A DNA stretch of 6,599 nucleotides from assembly GCA_025998595.1 (NCBI GenBank), contig BNWE01000074.1, forward strand, positions 1 through 6,599, read 5' to 3'. Shown here in pieces: positions 1-4,927 of the stretch. How positions within the stretch are numbered: the stretch's first letter is position 1; every line of letters begins with the position of its first letter. The notes under the pieces are model-generated. The model did not search any database. It worked only from the letters and a program-made list of their open reading frames with translations, and was not told the DNA's origin. This DNA comes from Alphaproteobacteria bacterium (GTDB lineage: Bacteria; Pseudomonadota; Alphaproteobacteria; UBA3830). Both the position numbers and the translations under genes were made by a program.

Positions 1-127
1 GCCGCAATAACAGCGCTTGCCGTTGGCGCGACGCTCATCATCGCGAACTGGGAAAAAGTGAAGGCATTTTTTACTACAATCTGGGATAGCATCAAGCCGA
101 TTTGGGAAAAATTCTCAAATTTTGCAA
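1..127 (+). repeat. Inverted copy of a tape-measure segment (left arm)
   Basis: These 127 bases are identical, in reverse complement, to 2002-2128; position p here pairs with 2129-p. The match begins at the first base of the window, so it may continue outside it. It ends at base 127: base 128 is A where the tape-measure copy has C, and the sequences are then unrelated. The segment encodes tape-measure residues about 596-637, the end of the hydrophobic stretch and the following amphipathic helix (NWEKVKAFF...). No divergence at all over 127 bases implies a very recent or artificial duplication. No transposase, terminal repeats or target-site duplication are seen. Confidence 0.95.
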
Positions 128-372
128 ACGACGAAGAATCCGCTCGAAAAACAGCCGAAGCAAAACTAAAACGCATCGAGAAAGAAAATCTCACGCTCAA
201 CTTCAGCACACAAGGAATGCCAGAATTATTTGCGGAATCAGCGATTGTTATCTCTGGTTTCAAAAAAAAGATTCCGATCAACTGGATAATCACACACGTT
301 CAGCATTCGTTGAGTTCTAGTGGCTTTACAACCTCAATAACATGTTCAAACAAAATCGATAGGGAGAATTAA
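1..372 (+). CDS. Chimeric reading frame: tape-measure fragment fused in frame to the C-terminal part of late control protein gpD
   Basis: The frame is open from base 1 to the TAA at 370-372. Bases 1-126 give tape-measure sequence. From about 127 the protein changes to NDEESARKTAEAKLKRIEKE, then a segment including GMPELFAESAIVISGF, INWIITHVQHSLSSSGFTTS and a short tail, 81 residues in all. That pattern (ExARxxAEAKL, then a G-x-P-x-L sheet region, xxGF, WxITxVxHSLxxxGFTT) is the usual C-terminal end of P2-like gpD hub proteins, as I recall the family. The first part of gpD lies on the other strand at 991 to about 421. An ATG at 58 could start a 104-residue protein, but it is an internal tape-measure codon without an SD, so I do not regard it as a true start. 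The fusion is most likely a rearrangement product or assembly chimera, not a working gene. Confidence 0.75.
   Translation, partial: AAITALAVGATLIIANWEKVKAFFTTIWDSIKPIWEKFSNFANDEESARKTAEAKLKRIEKENLTLNFSTQGMPELFAESAIVISGFKKKIPINWIITHVQHSLSSSGFTTSITCSNKIDREN
361..366 (+). promoter_or_regulatory. Shine-Dalgarno site for the gene starting at 372
   Basis: AGGGAG lies five bases before the ATG at 372. The preceding gpD frame ends in TAA whose last A is the A of this ATG (TAATG), a classic translational-coupling overlap. This supports 372 as a genuine gene start that was once directly downstream of gpD, in an intact tail operon read in this orientation. Confidence 0.7.
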
Positions 373-425
373 TGTATTCAAGTAAATTTTTGAAGGCTTT
401 TGAATATCTCATGTATCACGATGGC
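372..425 (+). pseudogene. First ~18 codons of the gene downstream of gpD, possibly an endolysin; cut by the inversion junction
   Basis: The frame begins MYSSKFLKAFEYLMYHDG and has a good SD and a TAATG overlap with the gpD end. The frame stays open to 617, but from about 421-433 it is only the antisense of gpD, so the real coding part stops near there. The F-x-KAFEYLMxHDG opening resembles the N-terminus of glycoside-hydrolase-108 type phage lysozymes (F-x-KA-x-x-x-x-x-x-x-H-E-G-G), and such a gene often follows gpD in P2-like prophages. The family's catalytic-region E would be D here, and the rest is missing, so this identity is a weak inference. Confidence 0.4.
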
Positions 426-433
426 AAAATGAG
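415..433. other. Inversion junction between the downstream-gene fragment (+) and gpD (-)
   Basis: To the left the plus strand reads as a normal gene start (372 onward). To the right the minus strand reads as normal gpD, ending with the residues SVSGLILP before running into a chance TGA at 416-418. The two genes meet head-on here, which normal operon structure cannot give. The exact base cannot be fixed without an intact relative; I place it near 421. I see no recombinase core site, insertion-sequence end or long repeat at this point. Confidence 0.7.
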
Positions 434-991
434 TCCTGAAACCGACAAAGTTCGCATATCCGGTGCAAACACCAAAAATCCGTTGGATGGTTTTGCAACC
501 GCACCGTGCTGTCCGGCCAATCGTGTCAGCAAATTCAAACTACTTTCGCCAAATTGCTCGATATTATCAAGTTTGATATTTGCAAACTCCTGCGCAACTG
601 CTGGTTTCAGCCCTTGAGATGTAGCGATTTTTTCTACTAATTCGCCGATAGTCCCAGAAAAAGACTCTGATATTTGAGATCGTAGAGAATTGTTGATGGC
701 GTGCGCTCGAATATGCATGACTTGCCGTGGTCCTTCGACTGAAACTTCTTTCAGGAAATAATCGCCAATTTTTATAATTCCAGTTTCTTTGTATCCCAGC
801 GAAACCTCTATTTTTGCTCCAGATTGAGGCAAAGCGATGGCATCATCGAAGTCGTCAAGGACAATTTCGCAGGAATCGCTTTTAAATCCGGCCTCGTCAT
901 TGGTCGAGATCGAAATAAGGCGTTTTCTAATTGTCTCTGTTGAGTCAGATCCGTTGATCCTTACCAAAAAATCTGGTGCCATCAATCCCAT
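416..991 (-). CDS. D: Late control protein gpD (tail hub), N-terminal part, truncated
   Basis: This is the N-terminal two thirds of a P2 gpD-type protein, the baseplate hub that joins the tail tube to the spike, structurally like T4 gp27. Visible family features are the early DFLVRINGSD...IRKRLISIS strand pair, the FKSDSCEIVLDD motif, LGYKETG...IGDYFLKEV, MHIRAHA, and LLTRLAGQHGAVAKPSNGFL leading into FAPD...SVSGLILP. P2-like gpD proteins are usually well over 300 residues; this frame has 191, and its last residues and stop come from the rearranged junction. The C-terminal 81 residues are on the plus strand at 127-369, and roughly 50 residues or more between the halves are absent. The ATG at 991 overlaps the end of gpX by ten bases and has a GAGAGG seven bases before it; the ATG at 982 (a TGATG overlap) is an alternative start. 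Confidence 0.85.
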   Translation of the reverse strand: MGLMAPDFLVRINGSDSTETIRKRLISISTNDEAGFKSDSCEIVLDDFDDAIALPQSGAKIEVSLGYKETGIIKIGDYFLKEVSVEGPRQVMHIRAHAINNSLRSQISESFSGTIGELVEKIATSQGLKPAVAQEFANIKLDNIEQFGESSLNLLTRLAGQHGAVAKPSNGFLVFAPDMRTLSVSGLILPS

Positions 992-1185
992 AGGCGCACC
1001 TCTCGATTAATTTGCTGTTTTTCCAGCACCGGAAGCTTGATCTGCACACCTCTTGGTAAAACGTAGTCGAATTTTACCAAATGCGGATTGGCCTGCAACA
1101 CCTGATGTACAGCGTCTGACGTGCCGTAATATTTCCAGCAGATGTGATCTAAAACATCGTTATCTTTGGTTGTATAAATCACCAT
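982..1185 (-). CDS. X: Tail protein X (LysM-like)
   Basis: A 67-residue protein of the P2 gpX family, a small LysM-fold tail protein required for tail completion, probably at the baseplate/hub. The sequence shows the family pattern: an opening MVIYTTKDNDVLDHICWKYYG, the middle VLQANPHL, and VLPRGVQIKLPVL near the end, which is typical of LysM-like modules (D-x-L-x-x-I ... N-P-x-L ... L-P-x-G-x-x-I-x-L-P). Length is typical. It starts inside the last codons of gpU (overlap of seven bases) and ends ten bases inside gpD, so the three are translationally coupled. A GGAGA lies about nine bases before the ATG. Confidence 0.92.
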   Translation of the reverse strand: MVIYTTKDNDVLDHICWKYYGTSDAVHQVLQANPHLVKFDYVLPRGVQIKLPVLEKQQINREVRLWD

Positions 1186-1619
1186 TTAATCAATCTCTCC
1201 AATAAATTGCTGGCCACACTCAAAAATCCGGATAAAGTTTCAGTGTTTTCTTCTGAAGTGCGCTCTAAACTGAGAGAAAATTCGATCTTTCGCGGTGTAC
1301 CGTCCGGTTTGAAATGGCTTTGAGTTTCGCTGATATTTGAGATAACAAACGTCCCCAAAACGTCGCCTGCATCAGTGATCAAAACATGCGGATGATTCGC
1401 AAGCGCAGACGTTCGCAGATTGTCTATGGTTTTGTAATTTCCTGTGAAATCAGGATAAAACACGCCATCGATGTCGATTTTGTCACCACTAATTCCCAGT
1501 CGTTGAAAATATGGCAGCTCTCCAATGCGATCGATTTTTGCGTTGTTGTAGTCCGTCGACCGCTTGAAGCCCTGATTGGCAGCAGTTCGAATGGAAAATT
1601 TGAAATCGCCTAAAATCAT
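1179..1619 (-). CDS. U: Tail terminator/completion protein U
   Basis: A 146-residue member of the P2 gpU family, thought to cap the tail tube once it reaches the length set by the tape measure. Visible family features are an opening MILGDFKFSIRTAA, the LPYFQRLGISGDKIDIDGVF strand region followed by YPDFTG, a helix with IDNLRTSALANHPHVLITD, GDVLGTFVISNISETQSHF, and GTPRKIEFSLSLERT before a C-terminal amphipathic helix. Length is normal for the family. Its ATG overlaps the tape-measure stop as ATGA, with GAGG four bases upstream, so it is coupled to that gene. Confidence 0.93.
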   Translation of the reverse strand: MILGDFKFSIRTAANQGFKRSTDYNNAKIDRIGELPYFQRLGISGDKIDIDGVFYPDFTGNYKTIDNLRTSALANHPHVLITDAGDVLGTFVISNISETQSHFKPDGTPRKIEFSLSLERTSEENTETLSGFLSVASNLLERLIKW

Positions 1620-3913
1620 GGTACCTCGCCGATCGAGTCATACAAAAACGCTCCGGAAAATTCCTTCATTTTTTCCGAAACTGAATTTGCAATTGACGTT
1701 GGATTTTGGTCAGGAGTTGCATTTACAGTAATATTAAAACTATTATTTTGGTTCTTGCTCACATTCGCCTTTGAAATTTGAGGTAATTTCAGTGATTCGG
1801 TTTTTTGTTTTTCATCAGACGAACTGAACAGACTGCCGATCCATGATTTTTTTGACTCAGGCATAGTGCTATCGTTCGTCTTTGAGGTTGGAAGCGTTTT
1901 TTGCACTTCAGGTGATTTGTTCTTTTCAGATGAACTGAACAAACTTCCAATGCTGGATTTTATTGTCGCAAATGGTGATGTGATTTTATCGAAAATTCCC
2001 GTTGCAAAATTTGAGAATTTTTCCCAAATCGGCTTGATGCTATCCCAGATTGTAGTAAAAAATGCCTTCACTTTTTCCCAGTTCGCGATGATGAGCGTCG
2101 CGCCAACGGCAAGCGCTGTTATTGCGGCTCCAATTGGATTTGCCGTCACAACCGCAGTTAGAGCTCGAAACGCAGTGGTTACGGTAGGTAAAACAGTTCC
2201 AGCAGCCAAAAGTTTCGTTTGGAGTATCGCAAAAGCAACTTGAATTCCCTTAATCACAGCACTTGCGCTTAAAATTCCGCCTTTCACAAAAGTCCAGGCG
2301 TAGCCCAAAGCAATTGCTGCAACTTTGCATGAAATCAAAACGCCAACTGTGCCAGTAATTGCCGTTACAACCTCAGGATGAGCTTTGGCAAAATCAGAAA
2401 CAGTAGATCCAATGGCTCTCAAGCCGTCCACCAGTTTATTTATCGACGGCAGCAGCGTTGATCCAAGATTCATAGCAATTTCACTGATGGAATTTTTTAG
2501 CAACCGTAAGTTGTTTGCAGTCGTTGCTGCTCGTGCCTGAAATTCCTTCTCCATGGAGCCACCGTAGGCTTTTGGATCGGAAATTAAAGCCAGCGATTTT
2601 TTATAGGAATCTAAAGAACCAACGAGAAGAGCCACGTCTTTCTGATAATCTTTTCCGAAAATATCAACTAAAATTCCAGCACGTTCTTGCGGTTTAATTT
2701 TTTCAAGGGCATCAAAAAATTGTAGCAAAGCACCTTGAGCATCTTCGGAAATCGCCTTTTTCATATCTTGTGCGCTGATGCCGATCGCGCCAAAAGCTTT
2801 TTGAACTTTCGCACCAGCTTTGTCTGCAATCTGTAGTTTAATGAGTATCGCGCTGACGGCCGTTCCAGCTTTTTCAGACTGTTGCCCCATCGCAATCAAT
2901 GTTCCAACCAGCGCAGATGCCTGTTGCGCAGATAATCCGAACTGCCGCACGGAACCTCCGGCGCGATTTAATGCCGGAACTATGTCTTTTGCTTTCGCCG
3001 CGGTATTGTTGCTGAGGTGATTTACCGCATCTCCAAGTTGCGTTAGATCCGTGATTGGAATCTGGAAAACATTGGACAATTGAGCCATTGCGTTACCAGC
3101 TTCTTCAGCTGTCATATCGAACGCCGTAGACATTTTTGCTACCGATTCAGTGAAAGCGCCGAGGTCTTTTGATGCAACACCAAGTTGTCCACCTGACGCT
3201 GTAATCTGCGCCAGTCCTTCGGCCGAAAGCGGAATCGTTCGCGACATTTCTTTCAAGGAATTTCCCATTTTCAGAAGGCCGTCTGGCTCTGGAAAATCAA
3301 CGACTTTCGCCACATCTGCCATGGCAGATTCGAAGTCAACGGCCGCTTTGATTGGAGCTCCGAGCGTAGCTGCCAACGCAACTGCGTCCATCATTTGGCC
3401 ACGAAGATTCGCTCGCTGAGCCAAAACCGCGTTCCGCTGCCCCATGATTTTACTCAACTCACCGTAGCGTGTTTTCAAATTCGCAATTGACGATCCAAGT
3501 TTGGATTGCTGAGAAACAAGCGTGCCAATATCGTTTCCGCTGGTTTTAATTTGCTCGGAAAGGTTGTGCAATGCATCTCGTTTTCCGATGTAGGCATCCT
3601 TTGCTTTTGCAGCAGCAGTTTTCGATTTTTCAAATTCACGAACCATTGCCGCCGATGGATTTTCGGTACTTTTGAGCGCTACAGCCAGCCGTTTAACTTC
3701 TGCTTCTGACTCTATCCAAGCACGTTTCGCCTCTAAAGTTTTTCGTTGAAGATCTTGGAATTTGCTTGCAACTCCAAGTGTTGATGAGTCGAGTTCTTTG
3801 ATAATGCCACCAAGTCTAAAAAAATCGGTTTGGCTTGTGGAAATGGCTTCTTTAAAGCCGCTACTCAATGCCGCTCCAATTACAACCGAAACTTGATGCT
3901 TATTATCTGCCAT
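1616..3913 (-). CDS. T: Tail tape measure protein (P2 T type)
   Basis: A 765-residue tape measure, which fixes tail length inside the growing tube and is ejected with the DNA. Residues about 45-180 are charged, heptad-rich and likely coiled coil. Residues about 185-400 match the phage minor-tail/TP901 core (IKAAVDFESAMADVAKVVDF, then IPLSAEGLAQITASGGQLG, TAFDMTAEEAGNAMAQLSN, HLSNNTAAKAKDIVPALNR, and QLSALVG-like SAQQASALVGTLIAMGQ). Residues about 515-613 are a long hydrophobic stretch that could span a membrane at DNA ejection. After it come an NWEKVKAFF amphipathic helix, two copies of an IGSLFSSS motif, and a beta-rich end (FNITVNATPDQNP). The ATG has AAGGA six bases upstream; the next gene overlaps by ATGA. 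Residues 596-637 are duplicated, inverted, at the left end of the window. Confidence 0.96.
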   Translation of the reverse strand: MADNKHQVSVVIGAALSSGFKEAISTSQTDFFRLGGIIKELDSSTLGVASKFQDLQRKTLEAKRAWIESEAEVKRLAVALKSTENPSAAMVREFEKSKTAAAKAKDAYIGKRDALHNLSEQIKTSGNDIGTLVSQQSKLGSSIANLKTRYGELSKIMGQRNAVLAQRANLRGQMMDAVALAATLGAPIKAAVDFESAMADVAKVVDFPEPDGLLKMGNSLKEMSRTIPLSAEGLAQITASGGQLGVASKDLGAFTESVAKMSTAFDMTAEEAGNAMAQLSNVFQIPITDLTQLGDAVNHLSNNTAAKAKDIVPALNRAGGSVRQFGLSAQQASALVGTLIAMGQQSEKAGTAVSAILIKLQIADKAGAKVQKAFGAIGISAQDMKKAISEDAQGALLQFFDALEKIKPQERAGILVDIFGKDYQKDVALLVGSLDSYKKSLALISDPKAYGGSMEKEFQARAATTANNLRLLKNSISEIAMNLGSTLLPSINKLVDGLRAIGSTVSDFAKAHPEVVTAITGTVGVLISCKVAAIALGYAWTFVKGGILSASAVIKGIQVAFAILQTKLLAAGTVLPTVTTAFRALTAVVTANPIGAAITALAVGATLIIANWEKVKAFFTTIWDSIKPIWEKFSNFATGIFDKITSPFATIKSSIGSLFSSSEKNKSPEVQKTLPTSKTNDSTMPESKKSWIGSLFSSSDEKQKTESLKLPQISKANVSKNQNNSFNITVNATPDQNPTSIANSVSEKMKEFSGAFLYDSIGEVP
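1816..1840 (-). repeat. Direct repeat inside the tape measure (copy 2 in the protein)
   Basis: These 25 bases match 1927-1951 at 21 positions. Both encode the IGSLFSSS motif in the same frame, 111 bases (37 codons) apart. In between lies a low-complexity S/K/T/P-rich linker. Tape measures commonly change length by in-frame repeats, so this looks like an old, diverged internal duplication. Confidence 0.75.
1927..1951 (-). repeat. Direct repeat inside the tape measure (copy 1 in the protein)
   Basis: Partner of 1816-1840; it encodes the first IGSLFSSS, followed by EKNKSPEVQK instead of DEKQKTESLK in the other copy. Confidence 0.75.
2002..2128 (-). repeat. Tape-measure segment duplicated in inverted orientation (right arm)
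   Basis: This is the native copy, inside an intact tape-measure frame, of the sequence found reverse-complemented at 1-127. Beyond 2002 the native gene continues with codons for TGIFDKITSPF, while the other copy switches to gpD sequence. Both sides share TTTGCAA at the switch, which may be a microhomology. Confidence 0.95.
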
Positions 3914-3944
3914 TTATTTCCTTTAAGTCTTGCAACCAAAGCAC

Positions 3945-3961
3945 AAACTCATCTAAATCCA
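3945..3961 (-). repeat. 17-base direct repeat (copy in front of tape measure)
   Basis: Identical to 4024-4040, 79 bases away. It encodes the DLDEF motif in both places, but the spacing is not a multiple of three, so the two copies are in different frames. Similarity continues at protein level for about eleven further residues. Confidence 0.85.
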
Positions 3962-3978
3962 GCAGGGATGATCCCTGC
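3962..3978. repeat. Perfect palindrome between chaperone extension and tape measure
   Basis: GCAGGGAT and ATCCCTGC form eight-base arms around a single central base. In RNA the innermost pairs would open, giving a stem of about six with a small loop. It starts seven bases after the stop of the frameshift product (3985) and directly precedes the second DLDEF copy. There is no T-run after it, so it is not a typical intrinsic terminator. Confidence 0.7.
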
Positions 3979-3984
3979 ACCCGT

Positions 3985-4358
3985 TTACTTGTTCATCGAT
4001 TGCAATGCCTCAATCCACAACAAAAACTCATCTAAATCCATGTCCAACCATTCGGAAATTCCTCCGTTCGCATGCGATGCCATTACCAACACAGCGCGCC
4101 TCAATTCTGAGGCTGATCCGGCACTAAAAAATTGCGCAACACGTCTTGAATTTTTGCATAATCTTGCAAATCAATTTCCTGTACTTCTTCTGGAGTGATC
4201 GACGCTAAATTTGCGATGAAATTCACTTCTTTTTCTGCATCGCTGCAGTTTCCTTTTTCAACCAGAAGGCGATCTCGAACTTTTGGTCTCCGCAACGAAA
4301 TTTCATGAACGAGAACGCCGTCAATTTTGATTGGCTCGTTTAGTTTTATTTTTTCCAT
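3985..4358 (-). CDS. Tail assembly chaperone, -1 frameshift product (E+E' type)
   Basis: Inferred long form of the chaperone, 124 residues: 78 codons in the starting frame (4358-4125), then a -1 slip at T_TTT_TTA and 46 codons in the new frame (4125-3988), ending with TAA at 3987-3985. The added part reads SAGSASELRRAVLVMASHAN, then GGISEWLDMDLDEFLLWIEA and LQSMNK. It joins smoothly to the upstream VLRNFL, and the pattern LRRAV-x-x-MA...DMDLDE-x-LLW is typical of P2 GpE/E' type extensions. In P2 and many other tailed phages a short and a long chaperone made by -1 frameshifting both coat the tape measure before tube polymerisation. The segment has no SD-backed start of its own, which supports frameshifting as its route of expression. 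Confidence 0.8.
4024..4040 (-). repeat. 17-base direct repeat (copy in chaperone extension)
   Basis: Partner of 3945-3961. Here the motif is read in the -1 frame of the chaperone, near the end of the frameshift product. Confidence 0.85.
4098..4113 (-). promoter_or_regulatory. Candidate frameshift-stimulating hairpin
   Basis: GCCTCA, a GAAT loop and TGAGGC form a perfect six-pair GC-rich stem in the mRNA. It begins 11 bases after the slippery heptamer and contains the zero-frame TGA. The spacer is a little longer than the usual five to nine bases, so its role as stimulator is a guess. Confidence 0.45.
4101..4358 (-). CDS. E: Tail assembly chaperone, short form (gpE / Mu gp41-like)
   Basis: An 85-residue protein of the phage tail assembly chaperone family that includes P2 gpE and Mu gp41. 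Characteristic features are the opening IKLNEPIKIDGVLVHEISLR with R-x-P-K-V-R-D, an acidic helix (CSDAEKEVNFIANLASITPE), and the ending LQDYAKIQDVLRNFL. It sits between tube and tape measure, where tailed phages keep this gene. The SD AGGAGGT (4369-4363) is four bases before the ATG and overlaps the tube gene's TAG stop, so translation is coupled. The end DVLRNFL is encoded over the slippery site, and the last seven codons plus TGA are read only when no slip occurs. Confidence 0.9.
   Translation of the reverse strand: MEKIKLNEPIKIDGVLVHEISLRRPKVRDRLLVEKGNCSDAEKEVNFIANLASITPEEVQEIDLQDYAKIQDVLRNFLVPDQPQN
4125..4131 (-). promoter_or_regulatory. Slippery heptamer T_TTT_TTA for -1 ribosomal frameshifting
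   Basis: On the minus strand the zero-frame codons are AAT TTT TTA GTG, so the heptamer T TTT TTA is placed exactly as a -1 X_XXY_YYZ site needs (T 4131, TTT 4130-4128, TTA 4127-4125). Slipping one base back opens the 46-codon E'-like frame. This agrees with the known arrangement in P2 and other tailed phages. Confidence 0.8.
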
Positions 4359-4367
4359 TTTTACCTC

Positions 4368-4868
4368 CTATATTCCTAAAATTGTTCGATGACTACTCAA
4401 TTGATCGACTCCATTAATTTTGCGAATCATGTTTACGGCATCGATTTCAACGAGATTATTGTCTGCAATGGACAATTTGTAGTAGGCACAGGAAATCGAA
4501 CATTTCAGCGTTGCTTTATCAGCTGGTTTCCAACTGCCGAAGTCCATTTCCTTAATCATGCCTCGTAGATTAATGATCACCGAGTCTGCATTTCCAGTGC
4601 TTTGAATCACACCACGCAAGGTCAGAGCCGTTTCATTTCCCTCGGTCAAGCCAAATAATTTGATGAGCTCGGAATCATATTCTGCAAAAGTCAGATCCGC
4701 CTCCAATTTTTCCATGCCAAGATCAATTTCAACTGGCGCGTCCATTCCGCCCGCTCGAAATTCGTCGGTTTTTAGAGATAATTTCGGCAACGAAACCTCT
4801 TCAACTTTTCCGGCATAGCCTCGTCCATCAACGAACACATTGAAATTTTTAAGTATCTTTGGTAACAT
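4368..4868 (-). CDS. FII: Major tail tube protein (P2 FII type)
   Basis: A 166-residue tube protein that polymerises into hexameric rings forming the inner tail tube, through which DNA passes. It shows the family layout: MLPKILKNFNVFVDGRGYAG, VEEVSLPKLSLKTDEFRAGG, then MDAPVEIDLGMEKLEADLTF, a mid-domain LIKLFGL, TLRGVIQSTGN, LRGMIKEMDFGSWKPADK and an ending with KCSISCAYYKLSI...NMIRKINGVDQL. Length is close to P2 FII. GAGGAGG (4880-4874) lies five bases before the ATG, a strong site suited to a high-copy structural protein. The stop overlaps the SD of the chaperone. Confidence 0.95.
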   Translation of the reverse strand: MLPKILKNFNVFVDGRGYAGKVEEVSLPKLSLKTDEFRAGGMDAPVEIDLGMEKLEADLTFAEYDSELIKLFGLTEGNETALTLRGVIQSTGNADSVIINLRGMIKEMDFGSWKPADKATLKCSISCAYYKLSIADNNLVEIDAVNMIRKINGVDQLSSHRTILGI

Positions 4869-4927
4869 TTTTTCCTCCTCTTTATAAACCCTAGCGGAGC
4901 GAATTTACGCTCAGCCTCAGGCTGCTT
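4869..4927 (-). promoter_or_regulatory. Sheath-tube intergenic region with two hairpins and the tube SD
   Basis: This 59-base gap is the longest between two of the intact minus-strand genes, setting aside the partly coding stretch before the tape measure. Reading the minus strand there is a CAGCCT/AGGCTG hairpin with one central base (4924-4912), then GAGCG-TAAATT-CGCTC (4912-4897), then the tube SD GAGGAGG (4880-4874). Neither hairpin is followed by a T-run, so termination is unlikely; transcript processing or stability is possible. I see no convincing -35/-10 pair. Confidence 0.5.

Larger units (their letters stand above)
3903..3980 (-). other. Small GpE-like segment: second copy of the DLDEF helix
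   Basis: In the frame of the unshifted chaperone the bases read VQGSSLLDLDEFVLWLQDLK plus EINGR and a TAA at 3905-3903, which overlaps the tape-measure start by 11 bases. The part DLDEFVLWLQDLKEIN matches DLDEFLLWIEALQSMN at the end of the chaperone frameshift product, with identity in DLDEF, LW, L and N. A possible GTG start at 3980 would give 25 residues but has no visible SD. It could be a remnant of a tandem duplication, a shortened separate GpE gene (P2-like phages often have a tiny GpE-type gene just before the tape measure), or an extension reached by a further recoding event. I cannot tell which from sequence alone. Confidence 0.4.

Noticed and set aside
1..425. Programmed invertible segment, as in phage fibre switching
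   Set aside because: The breakpoints fall inside the hub and downstream genes, not in fibre genes; the tape-measure copy is a non-reciprocal duplication; and no invertase or crossover site is visible.
372..617. Plus-strand frame of 81 residues read as one protein
   Set aside because: Only the first ~18 codons are natural; the rest is the antisense of gpD, which has clear family motifs on the minus strand.
3962..3978. Palindrome as an intrinsic terminator
   Set aside because: There is no T-run on either side and the essential tape measure follows in the same operon.
1179..4103. Alternative genetic code with TGA read as an amino acid
   Set aside because: TGA ends gpX, gpU, the tape measure and the short chaperone exactly at family-typical lengths and at overlaps with the next gene.
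3830..4198. Plus-strand frame of 122 residues across the chaperone/tape-measure boundary
   Set aside because: It is antisense to well-supported minus-strand genes, has no SD or family pattern, and appears to be chance.
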